A stretch of 62,704 nucleotides of DNA from Pseudomonas sp. R37(2017) (GTDB lineage: Bacteria > Pseudomonadota > Gammaproteobacteria > Pseudomonadales > Pseudomonadaceae), in NCBI RefSeq assembly GCF_002113375.1, contig NZ_NEHO01000025.1:1-62704 (forward strand). Direction: 5' to 3'. Below are positions 1 to 8,605 of the stretch, in pieces. Position numbers and translations under genes: made by a program. Position 1 is the stretch's first letter. Each line of letters starts with the position of its first letter. The notes beneath the pieces are model-generated. The model saw only the letters and a program-made list of their open reading frames with translations. It ran no database searches and was not told the DNA's origin.

Positions 1-682
1 CCCCGACAACCCCCGCCTCCTCGGCCACCCCCTGCAACTGCGCAAGCCCGGTCAACCCGGGAAACTCGCCAATACGCTGCAACAACCGCCACGCCAACGG
101 ACTCAACCCGGAAAACCTCACACTCCAGTCCTCCGCGCGACGCACCAGCAATAACGTCGGCTGATCAGGCACAGCGTCCGGCTGATAATCCGGTCCTACC
201 TTGTGCACCGGCCAGGCATACGCCAACGGCCAGGCCAGCGGCGACACCCGCAAGGCCCGATCCAGCAACAACGAGGCATCACCAACAACCAAAGCCTCGG
301 CGTCAGACTGTTGCAAGGCCATTTCCACCCACTCGTAATGCGCCAACTCCACCATGAACGGCGGCCACGCCCCATCGCTAAACGCCCGAGGCTCGGCGGC
401 GAGAAACTCGACAAACTCCTGGGCGATCTCAGCAAATTTCGGCGTGCGAGCGCGGTAGTCCCGCAGAAAAATCCGCACCAACGAACGCCAGCGCTCATCC
501 CCCAGAATCTTTACCAGCACCGGAAAAGTGCCACTGAGCAATGACGACAGATTGGCGAACACCAGATCGCGATAAACCTGCGCCCGGACAGGGTCCATTT
601 GCGCGGGGGGCGCATAGTGCTCGGGATCACGCAGGTACTGGCCCATGCTGCTTTGCTGTTGATACAACGATTGCTTGCTCAC
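1..682 (-). CDS. bufC: BufC / HvfC-type DUF2063 protein, 3' end beyond window
   Basis: About 227 codons are visible; the gene runs off the window edge. I start it at a GTG with an AGGAGG-like site just upstream, three bases after the stop of the DUF692 gene, so the two are co-translated. The N-terminal half reads as the BufC/HvfC N-terminal domain (SLYQQQSSMGQYLRDP, then VYRDLVFANLSSLL and a LAHYEWVE segment). In the family this protein partners the DUF692 enzyme that modifies cysteine-rich peptides and probably delivers the precursor. It is cytoplasmic, with no signal or membrane segment seen. The partner role is inferred from neighbours. Confidence 0.82.
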   Translation of the reverse strand, partial: MSKQSLYQQQSSMGQYLRDPEHYAPPAQMDPVRAQVYRDLVFANLSSLLSGTFPVLVKILGDERWRSLVRIFLRDYRARTPKFAEIAQEFVEFLAAEPRAFSDGAWPPFMVELAHYEWVEMALQQSDAEALVVGDASLLLDRALRVSPLAWPLAYAWPVHKVGPDYQPDAVPDQPTLLLVRRAEDWSVRFSGLSPLAWRLLQRIGEFPGLTGLAQLQGVAEEAGVVG

Positions 683-685
683 GGC

Positions 686-1516
686 TCAAGCCTCCTGTTG
701 CAGGCGGCGAATGGTCTGTAATTCCGCCACCAGTTCGGCGAATGCCGGAAAGTTGAAATCGCGTTCCAGCAGCGTTGGCTGTGCGCCAAACCGGGCATAT
801 GCCTGGGCCAGCAACGACCACACCGCCGGTTTGACCGAAGCGCCGTGGGTGTCGATTTTCAAGGTGTCGGATTCGTCGAAATGCCCGGCGATATGCATCG
901 CCACCACCCTGCCCGCATCGATGCCCGCCAGAAACGCCTGCGGATCGAAACCGTGGTTGATCGAATTGACGTAGACATTGTTGACGTCCAGCAGCAGGTC
1001 GCAATCAGCCTCGCGCAACACCGCATTGGTGAATGTCACCTCGTCCATGTCCTGTTGGGGCGCGGCGTAGTAGGAAACGTTTTCCACCGCCAGGCGCCGA
1101 CCGAGAATGTCCTGGGCCTGACGGATCCGCGCGGCGACATGCTGCACCGCTTCTTCGGTGAAGGGCAGCGGCAGCAGGTCGTACAAGTGACCGTCATCGC
1201 TGCAGTAGCTTAGATGCTCGCTGTACAGCGGCACGTCGAAGTGATCGAGAAAGTCCCGGACTTCCTGCAAAAAACCGACATCCAGCGGCGATGGTCCGCC
1301 AAGGGACAGGGACAGGCCGTGACAGGACAACGGATAGCGCTCGGCCAGGGCCCGCAACGCCGCGCCATGGGCGCCGCCGATACCGATCCAGTTTTCCGGC
1401 GCGACTTCCAGAAAGTCGAATTGGCCGGCGGGAGCAGCTTGCAGGTCCTTGAGTAAACCGCGACGCAGACCAAGCCCTGCACTGGCTTTGGTTGCTGGAG
1501 CAATGGTGGTTTGCAT
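686..1516 (-). CDS. bufB: BufB, DUF692 multinuclear iron peptide-modifying enzyme
   Basis: The 276-residue TIM-barrel protein belongs to the DUF692/MbnB family, which uses an iron cluster to convert cysteines of a precursor peptide (oxazolone/thioamide or thiooxazole chemistry). Expected metal-ligand segments are present in order: EVAPENW, SCHGLSLS, YSEHLSY, AVENVSYY, LDVNNVYVN and MHIAGH. I chose ATG at 1516 because the family begins near GLGLRRGL; an upstream in-frame extension to 1570 lacks family character. BufC follows at once. No cysteine-rich BufA precursor is visible upstream, so the substrate is unknown. The precursor could be encoded elsewhere. Confidence 0.85.
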   Translation of the reverse strand: MQTTIAPATKASAGLGLRRGLLKDLQAAPAGQFDFLEVAPENWIGIGGAHGAALRALAERYPLSCHGLSLSLGGPSPLDVGFLQEVRDFLDHFDVPLYSEHLSYCSDDGHLYDLLPLPFTEEAVQHVAARIRQAQDILGRRLAVENVSYYAAPQQDMDEVTFTNAVLREADCDLLLDVNNVYVNSINHGFDPQAFLAGIDAGRVVAMHIAGHFDESDTLKIDTHGASVKPAVWSLLAQAYARFGAQPTLLERDFNFPAFAELVAELQTIRRLQQEA

Positions 1517-1627
1517 GGTATCGATCTCGCAGGTGTCCAGGATTGCGAGCCGGTGCCCGCCTTGAGACACAGTTAATCGAAAGGGTGTATCGGAACTGTG
1601 TTCGGCAAGGGGCTGAAGTTGCGCGGG

Positions 1628-1656
1628 ACTGTATCGAAAGGTGGACGAGATACAGT
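1628..1656. promoter_or_regulatory. Inverted repeat ACTGTATC-N13-GATACAGT
   Basis: Perfect 8-bp arms are separated by 13 bases, with a further TGTATC at 1586-1591 and GATACA at 1659-1664. The cluster lies 70-150 bp upstream of bufB and also upstream of the divergent methyltransferase. It looks like an operator for an unidentified regulator; this is inference. Confidence 0.4.
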
Positions 1657-1674
1657 GAGATACAACACGCCCAG

Positions 1675-1698
1675 TGTGGGAGCGAGCTTGCTCCCACA
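1675..1698. repeat. REP-like single hairpin
   Basis: TGTGGGAGC and GCTCCCACA form perfect 9-bp arms around six bases. It is a single, truncated copy of the TGTGGGAGCGAGC repeat family found through this window. Confidence 0.75.
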
Positions 1699-1885
1699 GG
1701 GTCCAGTGTCAGTCGAGAACATGGGGTTTTCGTCGCGCCAGGCCACGCGGTACAAGGCCCGGACTAAACTTAATGCACACAGGACCCGCTCAGCGTCCTG
1801 CACATTCCCACGACCACCGCCCAGCGGCGAACGTCTCGCCAGCGCAATGCCTCTGGACCCTGATCCTGACAAAGGAGCACACGTG

Positions 1886-2932
1886 ATGGACGAGGCCAGA
1901 CTCAATGATTTCATGGGCAAACTGGTTAACGACATGGGCGGCGCGGCGATGCTCGCCAACGTCATCCTCGGCGAAGAGCTCGGCCTGTACCGGGCGATGG
2001 CCGACAGTCAGTTCATCACCCCTGAAACCCTTGCCGCGAAGACCGGCTGCAACCCCCGCCTGCTACGGGAATGGCTCAGCGCCCACGCCGCCTCCGGCTA
2101 CATGGAGCACCGCGACGGTCAGTTCCGCCTGCCTGAAGAGCAAGCCATGGCTTTGGCGAACGAAGACTCACCGGTTTATGTGGCGGGCGGAATCAGCGTG
2201 GTCGCGTCGTTTTTCCATGACAAGGACAAGCTGGTCAACGCCATGCGCGGCAATGGCGCCCTGGCCTGGGGCGATCACCATCCATGCATGTTCAGCGGCA
2301 CCGAACGGTTCTTCCGCCCCGGCTACAAAGCGCATTTGATCGCCGAATGGTTGCCGGCCCTCGACGGCGTGGTGGCCAAACTGGAAGCCGGGGCCAAAGT
2401 GGCGGACATCGGCTGCGGCCACGGCGCGTCTACGGTGATCATGGCCCAGGCGTTTCCGGATTCGAGTTTCGTCGGATTCGACTACCACGCGCCATCGGTC
2501 ACCGTCGCCACCCTGCGCGCCGAGGAAGGCGGTGTGTCCAGCCGGGCCAGGTTCTTCCAGGGCAATGCCAAAAGCTACCCCGGCAGCGACTACGACCTGA
2601 TCTGCTACTTCGATTGCCTGCACGACATGGGCGACCCGGTGGGTGCGGCCAAACATGCTTATGAATCATTGAAAGACGACGGCACGGTGCTGCTGGTCGA
2701 GCCCTACGCCAACGACTCGCTCGATGACAACGTCAACCCGATCGGACGCCTGTTCTATGCCGCCTCGACCTTCATCTGCACACCCAACTCGCTGTCCCAG
2801 GAAGTCGGCCTCGGCCTCGGCGCCCAGGCCGGTGAAGCACGATTGCGCAAAGTGTTCAGCGAAGCCGGGTTCAGCCATTTCCGCCGGGCCACCGAAACGC
2901 CGTTCAACCTGATTCTGGAGGCACGTAAATAA
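1886..2932 (+). CDS. SAM-dependent class I methyltransferase with winged-helix N-terminal domain
   Basis: The 348-residue protein has an N-terminal dimerisation/winged-helix part (about 1-110, with ETLAAKTGCNPRLLREWL as recognition-like helix) and a Rossmann methyltransferase domain (about 165-348) with motif I VADIGCGHGAS. The architecture resembles plant-type O-methyltransferases and Rv2258c-like proteins; the substrate is unknown. ATG at 1886 follows AAAGGAG by eight bases; the GTG one codon earlier is a less likely start and the longer upstream frame crosses a repeat. It is transcribed alone; a REP pair follows its stop. Confidence 0.85.
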   Translation: MDEARLNDFMGKLVNDMGGAAMLANVILGEELGLYRAMADSQFITPETLAAKTGCNPRLLREWLSAHAASGYMEHRDGQFRLPEEQAMALANEDSPVYVAGGISVVASFFHDKDKLVNAMRGNGALAWGDHHPCMFSGTERFFRPGYKAHLIAEWLPALDGVVAKLEAGAKVADIGCGHGASTVIMAQAFPDSSFVGFDYHAPSVTVATLRAEEGGVSSRARFFQGNAKSYPGSDYDLICYFDCLHDMGDPVGAAKHAYESLKDDGTVLLVEPYANDSLDDNVNPIGRLFYAASTFICTPNSLSQEVGLGLGAQAGEARLRKVFSEAGFSHFRRATETPFNLILEARK

Positions 2933-2947
2933 ACACGCAGCCATTCC

Positions 2948-3040
2948 CTGTAGGAGCGAGCACGCTCGCGATTGCGGTCTGCCATTCAGTATCGATGCTG
3001 GCTGATTCACCGCCATCGCGAGCATGCTCGCTCCTACAGG
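2948..3040. repeat. REP pair, TAGGAG/GCGAT subfamily
   Basis: Two inverted copies (CTGTAGGAGCGAGC... and ...GCTCGCTCCTACAG) sit between the convergent methyltransferase and LysR genes. They can form a long hairpin that may protect or end both transcripts. Confidence 0.85.
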
Positions 3041-3049
3041 GAGTGGTGA

Positions 3050-3952
3050 TCAGCTCACGGCAAATCGCTGCCCCAGGTTTTCCTCTTTCAGCACATCGAA
3101 CAATGCCTGCGCCGCCGCCGACAGCTCGCCCCCGGGCAAGGTCAACACCCCGAGCGCCCGCTCCACCACCGGGTCGCGCAAGGTAATGCAACGCGCACCC
3201 AGTTCGCGCATCTGCCCCGCGCACAGGGCCGGCACCGCGCTCACGCCCAGGCCACTGGCGACCATGCGCCCGACCGTCGCCAGTTGATGGCTTTCAAAGT
3301 CCACCGGCAGCTTCATGCCACGGGCCTGCAGATGCTCCTCCAGCATCACCCGCACCGTCGACGGACGCTGCAAGGTAATGAACGGTTCCTTGAGCAGGGT
3401 CTGCCAGTCGATTTCACCGAGTTCGGCCAGCGCCGAATCCAGGGGCACCACCGCGACGAAACGGTCGACGTACAACGGCGTGAATTGCAGCGACGAACTC
3501 ATGGTCGGCTCGAACGCCACCCCCAGTTCCACCTGGCGGTCACGGACCATTTCCAGCACCTGCTCGTTGATCACGTCATTGACCGTCACGTTGACATTCG
3601 GATAACGGGCGCGGAACGTCTTGAGGATCGGTGGCAGCAGGTTGCCGGCGAACGACGGCATCGCCGCCAGGGTCACGCGACCGCGCTGCAGGGTGAAGCG
3701 TTGGCGCAGTTCATCCTCGACATTGTCCCAGTCGGCGATCAAGCGGCGCGCCAGCGGCACCAGGGACTCACCTTCGGCGGTGAGTGCCACGTTGCGCGTG
3801 TTGCGGGTGAACAAGCGCCCGCCCAGGCCCTCCTCCAGCGCCTTGATGGTCAGGCTCAGGGCCGACTGCGACAGGTGCAGGCGCTCGCAGGCCACGGCAA
3901 AGCTCAGGCTCTGGGCCACGGCCAGAAAGGCGCGTATCTGCTTGACGGTCAT
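3050..3952 (-). CDS. dhcR: LysR-family regulator of the CoA-transferase operon (DhcR-like)
   Basis: The 300-residue LysR protein has its N-terminal HTH at about residues 3-60 (MTVKQIRAFLAVAQSLSF, then LHLSQSALSLTIKALEE) and an effector-binding domain behind it. ATG at 3952 is used because LysR proteins start at this point; the frame extends 25 codons upstream without family character. It is divergent from dhcA-dhcB-atoB, with a shared 175-bp intergenic region holding a TTGATA-type palindrome. In P. aeruginosa the LysR gene next to dhcAB has this position. The inducer, perhaps a beta-keto acid or dehydrocarnitine, is inferred. Confidence 0.8.
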   Translation of the reverse strand: MTVKQIRAFLAVAQSLSFAVACERLHLSQSALSLTIKALEEGLGGRLFTRNTRNVALTAEGESLVPLARRLIADWDNVEDELRQRFTLQRGRVTLAAMPSFAGNLLPPILKTFRARYPNVNVTVNDVINEQVLEMVRDRQVELGVAFEPTMSSSLQFTPLYVDRFVAVVPLDSALAELGEIDWQTLLKEPFITLQRPSTVRVMLEEHLQARGMKLPVDFESHQLATVGRMVASGLGVSAVPALCAGQMRELGARCITLRDPVVERALGVLTLPGGELSAAAQALFDVLKEENLGQRFAVS

Positions 3953-4012
3953 GGGGCAAGGCTCCAGTTGTAGGCTACAGGTTCTAAGCTGCAAGAGACG
4001 GGAAAGCACATT

Positions 4013-4028
4013 ATTGATATTTATCAAT
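4013..4028. promoter_or_regulatory. LysR operator palindrome ATTGATA-TT-TATCAAT
   Basis: A perfect 16-bp palindrome containing the T-N11-A LysR box lies about 100 bp before dhcA and 60 bp before the regulator start. It probably serves both autoregulation and activation. Confidence 0.65.
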
Positions 4029-4127
4029 CAATCCGCTCTAAAAAACAACTTAACAAATGAATACACTGGCGAGACACTTCATCCCATTCGGCTAGCCAGC
4101 CGCCCACAAAGAATAAAAGAGGTGCAT

Positions 4128-4826
4128 ATGGCAGGTTTCGACAAGCGCGTGAGTTCCTACGAGGAAGCTCTGGCAGGTCTTGAAGACGGCATGACCGTGA
4201 TCGCCGGTGGCTTCGGCCTGTGCGGTATTCCGGAAAACCTGATCAACGAGATCAAGCGCAAGGGCACGCGCAACCTCACCGTGGTTTCCAACAACTGCGG
4301 CGTCGACGGTTTCGGCCTCGGCGTACTGCTGACCGACCGCCAGATCAGCAAGGTGGTGGCTTCCTACGTCGGCGAAAACAAGCTGTTCGAAGAGCAACTG
4401 CTCAAGGGCGAAATCGAAGTCATCCTGACCCCGCAAGGCACCCTCGCCGAGAAAATGCGCGCAGGCGGCGCCGGCATCCCGGCCTTCTTCACCGCCACCG
4501 GCGTTGGCACTCCCGTTGCCGAAGGCAAGGAAGTGCGCGAATTCCATGGCCGCAAGTACCTGATGGAAGAGTCCATCACCGGCGACTTCGCCATTGTCAA
4601 AGGCTGGAAAGCCGACCATTTCGGTAACGTGGTCTATCGCCATACCGCGCAGAACTTCAACCCGCTGGCGGCCACCGCCGGCAAGATCACCGTGGTCGAA
4701 GTCGAAGAAATCGTCGAACCCGGCGAGCTGGACCCGGCGCAGATCCACACCCCTGGCATCTACGTCGACCGGATCATCTGCGGCACGTTCGAAAAGCGCA
4801 TCGAACAGCGCACCGTGCGTAAGTGA
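4128..4826 (+). CDS. dhcA: 3-oxoacid CoA-transferase subunit A (DhcA/ScoA)
   Basis: The 232-residue alpha subunit of a family I CoA-transferase moves CoA from succinyl-CoA or acetyl-CoA to a 3-oxo acid such as acetoacetate or, for P. aeruginosa DhcAB, 3-dehydrocarnitine. Visible hallmarks are TVIAGGFGLCGIPENLI near the N terminus and the GAGIPAFFTATGVGT segment. ATG at 4128 follows AAAAGAGG. Subunit B follows after 36 bases and a thiolase completes the operon. DhcA, ScoA and AtoD cannot be told apart from sequence alone; the divergent LysR gene favours DhcA. Confidence 0.88.
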   Translation: MAGFDKRVSSYEEALAGLEDGMTVIAGGFGLCGIPENLINEIKRKGTRNLTVVSNNCGVDGFGLGVLLTDRQISKVVASYVGENKLFEEQLLKGEIEVILTPQGTLAEKMRAGGAGIPAFFTATGVGTPVAEGKEVREFHGRKYLMEESITGDFAIVKGWKADHFGNVVYRHTAQNFNPLAATAGKITVVEVEEIVEPGELDPAQIHTPGIYVDRIICGTFEKRIEQRTVRK

Positions 4827-4862
4827 TCCCCTGCCCCCGGACCGAATGAAGGAATAACGACA

Positions 4863-5528
4863 ATGGCACTTTCCCGCGAACAAATGGCTCAACGCGTCGC
4901 CCGCGAAATGCAGGACGGCTTCTACGTGAACCTGGGCATCGGCATTCCGACCCTGGTCGCCAACTACATCCCCGAAGGCATGGAAGTCATGCTCCAGTCG
5001 GAAAACGGCCTGCTGGGCATGGGTCCGTTTCCTACCGAAGAAACCATCGATGCCGACATGATCAACGCCGGCAAGCAAACCGTGACCGCGCGTACCGGCG
5101 CTTCGATTTTCTCCTCCGCCGAGTCCTTCGCGATGATCCGCGGCGGTCATGTCGACCTGACCGTGCTGGGCGCCTTTGAAGTGGACGTACAAGGCAACAT
5201 CGCCTCGTGGATGATCCCCGGCAAACTGGTCAAGGGCATGGGTGGCGCGATGGACCTGGTGGCCGGCGCCGACAACATCATCGTCATCATGACCCACGCG
5301 TCCAAGGACGGTGAGTCCAAGCTGCTGGACCATTGCAGCCTGCCGCTGACCGGCGCCGGTTGCATCAAGCGCGTGCTGACCGACCTGGCCTACCTGGAAA
5401 TCGAAAACGGCGCGTTCATTCTCAAAGAGCGTGCACCGGGTGTCAGCGTCGAAGAGATCGTCGCCAAGACTGCCGGTAAACTGATCGTGCCGGACCACGT
5501 TCCGGAAATGCAGTTCGCTGACCAGTGA
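4863..5528 (+). CDS. dhcB: 3-oxoacid CoA-transferase subunit B (DhcB/ScoB)
   Basis: The 221-residue beta subunit carries the catalytic glutamate of the SENGLLG motif at about residue 47, which forms the enzyme-CoA thioester, and the NLGIGIPTLVANY nucleotide-binding segment. It pairs with the A subunit just upstream to make the active heterodimer or heterotetramer in the cytoplasm. AAGGAATAACGACA precedes the ATG. The thiolase start is 12 bases beyond the stop, so the three genes are one transcription unit. Confidence 0.9.
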   Translation: MALSREQMAQRVAREMQDGFYVNLGIGIPTLVANYIPEGMEVMLQSENGLLGMGPFPTEETIDADMINAGKQTVTARTGASIFSSAESFAMIRGGHVDLTVLGAFEVDVQGNIASWMIPGKLVKGMGGAMDLVAGADNIIVIMTHASKDGESKLLDHCSLPLTGAGCIKRVLTDLAYLEIENGAFILKERAPGVSVEEIVAKTAGKLIVPDHVPEMQFADQ

Positions 5529-5539
5529 GGAATCATTCC

Positions 5540-6721
5540 ATGCAAGAAGTCGTCATTGTTGCCGCCACGCGCACCGCGATCGGCAGCTTCCAGGGTTCGC
5601 TAGCCAATGTCTCTGCCGTCGACCTGGGCGCTGCGGTGATCCGCCAGCTGCTGGCGCAGACCGGCCTGGAGCCGGCGCAGGTCGATGAAGTGATCATGGG
5701 CCAGGTGCTGACCGCCGGCGCCGGGCAAAACCCTGCGCGCCAGGCCGCGATCAAGGCCGGCCTGCCGGTCGCCGTACCGGCCATGACCCTGAACAAGGTC
5801 TGCGGCTCGGGCCTCAAGGCCCTGCACCTGGGCGCCCAGGCGATTCGCTGCGGCGACGCCGAGGTGATCATCGCCGGTGGTCAGGAAAACATGAGCCTGG
5901 CCAACTACGTCATGCCCGGTGCCCGCACCGGCCTGCGCATGGGCAACGCACAAATCGTCGACACCATGATCAGCGATGGCCTGTGGGATGCGTTCAACGA
6001 CTACCACATGGGCATCACCGCCGAGAACCTGGTCGAAAAATACAGCCTGACTCGCGAGCAGCAGGACGCGTTCGCCGCGGCCTCGCAACAAAAAGCCGTG
6101 GCCGCCATCGAAGCCGGGCGCTTCGTCGATGAAATCACGCCAATCCTGATCCCGCAGCGCAAAGGCGATCCGCTGTCCTTCGCCACCGACGAGCAGCCAC
6201 GGGCCGGCACCACCGCCGAATCCCTGGGCAAACTCAAGCCTGCCTTCAAGAAGGACGGTTCGGTGACCGCCGGCAACGCTTCGTCGCTGAACGACGGTGC
6301 CGCCGCCGTGATCCTGATGAGCGCGGAAAAGGCCAAGGCCCTGGGTCTGCCGGTTCTTGCAAAAATCGCCGCCTACGCCAACGCAGGCGTCGACCCGGCG
6401 ATCATGGGCATCGGACCGGTATCGGCCACCCGTCGCTGCCTGGACAAGGCCGGCTGGAGCATCGACCAGCTTGAGCTGATCGAAGCCAACGAAGCCTTCG
6501 CCGCACAATCCCTGGCGGTCGCCAAGGACCTGGAATGGGACTTGAACAAGGTCAACGTCAACGGCGGCGCCATTGCCTTGGGCCACCCGATCGGTGCCTC
6601 GGGTTGCCGCGTGCTGGTGACCCTGCTGCATGAAATGCTCAAGCGCGATGCCAAAAAAGGCCTCGCCACCCTGTGCATCGGTGGCGGTCAGGGCGTGGCA
6701 CTGGCGCTCGAAAGGGCGTAA
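5540..6721 (+). CDS. atoB: Acetyl-CoA C-acetyltransferase (thiolase)
   Basis: The 393-residue thiolase II splits acetoacetyl-CoA into two acetyl-CoA, or runs the reverse. The three catalytic residues are in place: Cys88 in NKVCGSGLKA, His349 in ALGHPIGASG and Cys379 in TLCIGGGQG. The length is that of typical bacterial AtoB/PhaA. ATG at 5540 is chosen over an in-frame codon 15 bases upstream that would overlap dhcB. With DhcAB it completes activation and cleavage of a 3-oxo acid to acetyl-CoA. A REP-rich region follows. Confidence 0.92.
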   Translation: MQEVVIVAATRTAIGSFQGSLANVSAVDLGAAVIRQLLAQTGLEPAQVDEVIMGQVLTAGAGQNPARQAAIKAGLPVAVPAMTLNKVCGSGLKALHLGAQAIRCGDAEVIIAGGQENMSLANYVMPGARTGLRMGNAQIVDTMISDGLWDAFNDYHMGITAENLVEKYSLTREQQDAFAAASQQKAVAAIEAGRFVDEITPILIPQRKGDPLSFATDEQPRAGTTAESLGKLKPAFKKDGSVTAGNASSLNDGAAAVILMSAEKAKALGLPVLAKIAAYANAGVDPAIMGIGPVSATRRCLDKAGWSIDQLELIEANEAFAAQSLAVAKDLEWDLNKVNVNGGAIALGHPIGASGCRVLVTLLHEMLKRDAKKGLATLCIGGGQGVALALERA

Positions 6722-6793
6722 GCCAACAGCGTTCAACAGGCGGCGCGGGGACCCACGAAGATCCGTCGCGGTCTGGCAACACACCCGGTGCCC

Positions 6794-6906
6794 TGTGGCG
6801 AGGGGGCTTACCCCCGTTGGGTTGCACAGCAACCCCGAAATCTCGGTAACAGTCGAGTTTTTTGGGAGCGCTTCGCACTCCAGCGGGGGCAAGCCCCCTC
6901 GCCACA
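6794..6906. repeat. Inverted repeat of a second GC-rich family (TGTGGCGAGGGGGC)
   Basis: TGTGGCGAGGGGGCTTACCCCC at the left faces GGGGGCAAGCCCCCTCGCCACA at the right. This is a palindrome family distinct from the GGAGCGAGC repeats, in the 460-bp gap after atoB. Confidence 0.75.
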
Positions 6907-6955
6907 CACCGGGTTCTTTTTTGCCTGCGTTTTTCAGGTGAAGCGAGTCATCGTT

Positions 6956-7022
6956 CTTCGCGAGCAAGCCCGCTCCCACAGGGGGCGCGGTCAACTGTGG
7001 GAGCGGGCTTGCTCGCGAAGGG
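6956..7022. repeat. REP pair, TGGGAG/GCGAA subfamily
   Basis: Two inverted copies (TTCGCGAGCAAGCCCGCTCC and its complement) are separated by about 14 bases. The rest of the gap up to the next gene shows no ORF or clear promoter. Confidence 0.85.
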
Positions 7023-7183
7023 GCCAGACCTGCCACCCCACAAACTGCAGAATCAACCGACTGTTCGCCCCCAATGCTGCGCTGATAGATCAGCAATCTT
7101 GTATACAAAATCCGCACACACCTAAAGCAATCCACCCGTTGCAGTGTTACCGTTGCTACCTCGCATCGGACGGAGACTTGCGC

Positions 7184-7963
7184 GTGTTGATCCTCAAACT
7201 GCTGGTGATCCCTGGCTTCCTGCTACTGATTTCCCTGGCTGGCAAACGCTGGGGCCCGAGCGTGGCCGGTTGGTTGTCGGGGTTGCCGGTGGTGGTCGGG
7301 CCGATCCTGTTGTTCCTCGCCCTGGAGCAAGGCGAGGCGTTCGCCGCGCAATCGGCCACCGCCGCGCTGTCGGCGATGTTCGCGATGATTGCGTTTTGCG
7401 TGACCTACGCCCAGGTCGCACAACGGGCCGGATGGCCACTGGCGCTGGTGATCTCGCTATCGGTCTGGGCGCTGGTGGCGGTTGTCCTGTCGCTGGTTCC
7501 GGCATCCCTGATGTTTTCGGTGTGCGCCGCCGCCACCGCGCTGCTCGCCGCGCCGTACCTGTTTCCCTCCGTGCAACCGGTGCTCAGTGGCCCGGCGCCA
7601 AAATCCGACAAGCTCCTGCTGCGCATGGTGGCCGGTGCCTTGCTCACGTTGGTCGTGACACTGCTGGCCAGTACCGTCGGCGACCGCTGGAGCGGCCTGT
7701 TGGCGGTGTTCCCGGTATTGGGCAGCGTGATGGCGGTGTTCTCCCAGCAAACCCGTGGCCCGGCCTTTACCGCCGCATTGTTGCGCGCCACCGCCACTGG
7801 CATGTACTCGTTCGCCGCGTTCTGCCTGGTGTTGGCCCTGGCCTTGCCGACGCTGGGGATGAACGCATTTGTGCTGGGCGTCGCGGTGTCGGTGGCCATG
7901 CTGGGCGTGACCAAACGCTTGCTGGCGCGGCCGGTCGGCCCGAGGAAAGTGACCGCTCAGTAG
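7184..7963 (+). CDS. Integral membrane protein with internal duplication, function unknown
   Basis: About 259 residues, nearly all hydrophobic, with some eight membrane segments. The two halves share a pattern: WSGLPVVVGPILLF-like residues near position 30 (GWLSGLPVVVGPILLFLALE) recur in the second half as WSGLLAVFPVLGSVMAVFSQ. This suggests an ancient duplication of a four-helix unit. GTG at 7184 is chosen because GGAG lies eight bases upstream; TTG at 7187 is also possible. I do not recognise a transporter family. It stands alone between a repeat region and a secreted-protein gene. Confidence 0.75.
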   Translation: MLILKLLVIPGFLLLISLAGKRWGPSVAGWLSGLPVVVGPILLFLALEQGEAFAAQSATAALSAMFAMIAFCVTYAQVAQRAGWPLALVISLSVWALVAVVLSLVPASLMFSVCAAATALLAAPYLFPSVQPVLSGPAPKSDKLLLRMVAGALLTLVVTLLASTVGDRWSGLLAVFPVLGSVMAVFSQQTRGPAFTAALLRATATGMYSFAAFCLVLALALPTLGMNAFVLGVAVSVAMLGVTKRLLARPVGPRKVTAQ

Positions 7964-8035
7964 AGCACGCTGGAATGCATCACAAGCTCCGTGGGATGAT
8001 CGCGCCCCACCGCGCGTTCGTCCCTGGAGATCCCG

Positions 8036-8602
8036 ATGTCATTGTTGAGTAAAAAAGCCCTTGTCCTGCTGCTGACAGCCGCTACCGCCCTTGGGACCAT
8101 GAATGCGCAGGCCGCCAAGGCCGCTTCCAGTGACGCGCCGGTTCAGAAAGTCTCGATGCTCGGCGGCAAGTTCACCTTCAACCTGCCCAAGGGTTTCAGT
8201 GCCAACCCGCTGCCCGCCAGCCCGGACGGCGCCAGCGGCACCCTGTACAGCAATGCGGCCACCAAGACCGTGGTGATCGCTGCGCAAAACACCCTGCCCA
8301 ACGGTATCAGCGTCAAGGACAACGACGGCACGTTCCTCGACGGCACAGTGGCTGACTTCGAATTGGCGCAACACAAGTCCCTGCCCGACTACAACAAGCT
8401 GAGCGAGAAAAGCCTGACCCAGAAATCCGGGCTGGGCCTGCGCCAGGTCGACGGCACCGCCACCCAGGGCGGCGGCATGACCCTCACCACCACGCTGATG
8501 GCGGCATCCGGCACCCGCATGGCGGTGATTCAGGTGATTTCCCGTCCCGGTGACATGGCCGCCCACGAAACCCTGATCAAACAGATCGTCAGCGGAAAAT
8601 GA
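8036..8602 (+). CDS. Secreted protein with DcrB/PsbP-like fold, function unknown
   Basis: The 188-residue product starts with a signal peptide (KKALVLLLTAATALG, cleavage likely after NAQA). The rest (GGKFTFNLPKGFSANPLP..., ending ...HETLIKQIVSGK) has the small alpha/beta character of DcrB-like periplasmic proteins; that link is my impression and not proven. GGAGATCCCG precedes ATG 8036. It converges with the esterase gene, with only three bases between the stops. Confidence 0.78.
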   Translation: MSLLSKKALVLLLTAATALGTMNAQAAKAASSDAPVQKVSMLGGKFTFNLPKGFSANPLPASPDGASGTLYSNAATKTVVIAAQNTLPNGISVKDNDGTFLDGTVADFELAQHKSLPDYNKLSEKSLTQKSGLGLRQVDGTATQGGGMTLTTTLMAASGTRMAVIQVISRPGDMAAHETLIKQIVSGK

Positions 8603-8605
8603 GGC

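Noticed and set aside
4092..5498. A 468-codon minus-strand frame
   Set aside because: It is antisense to dhcA and dhcB, whose motifs are complete.
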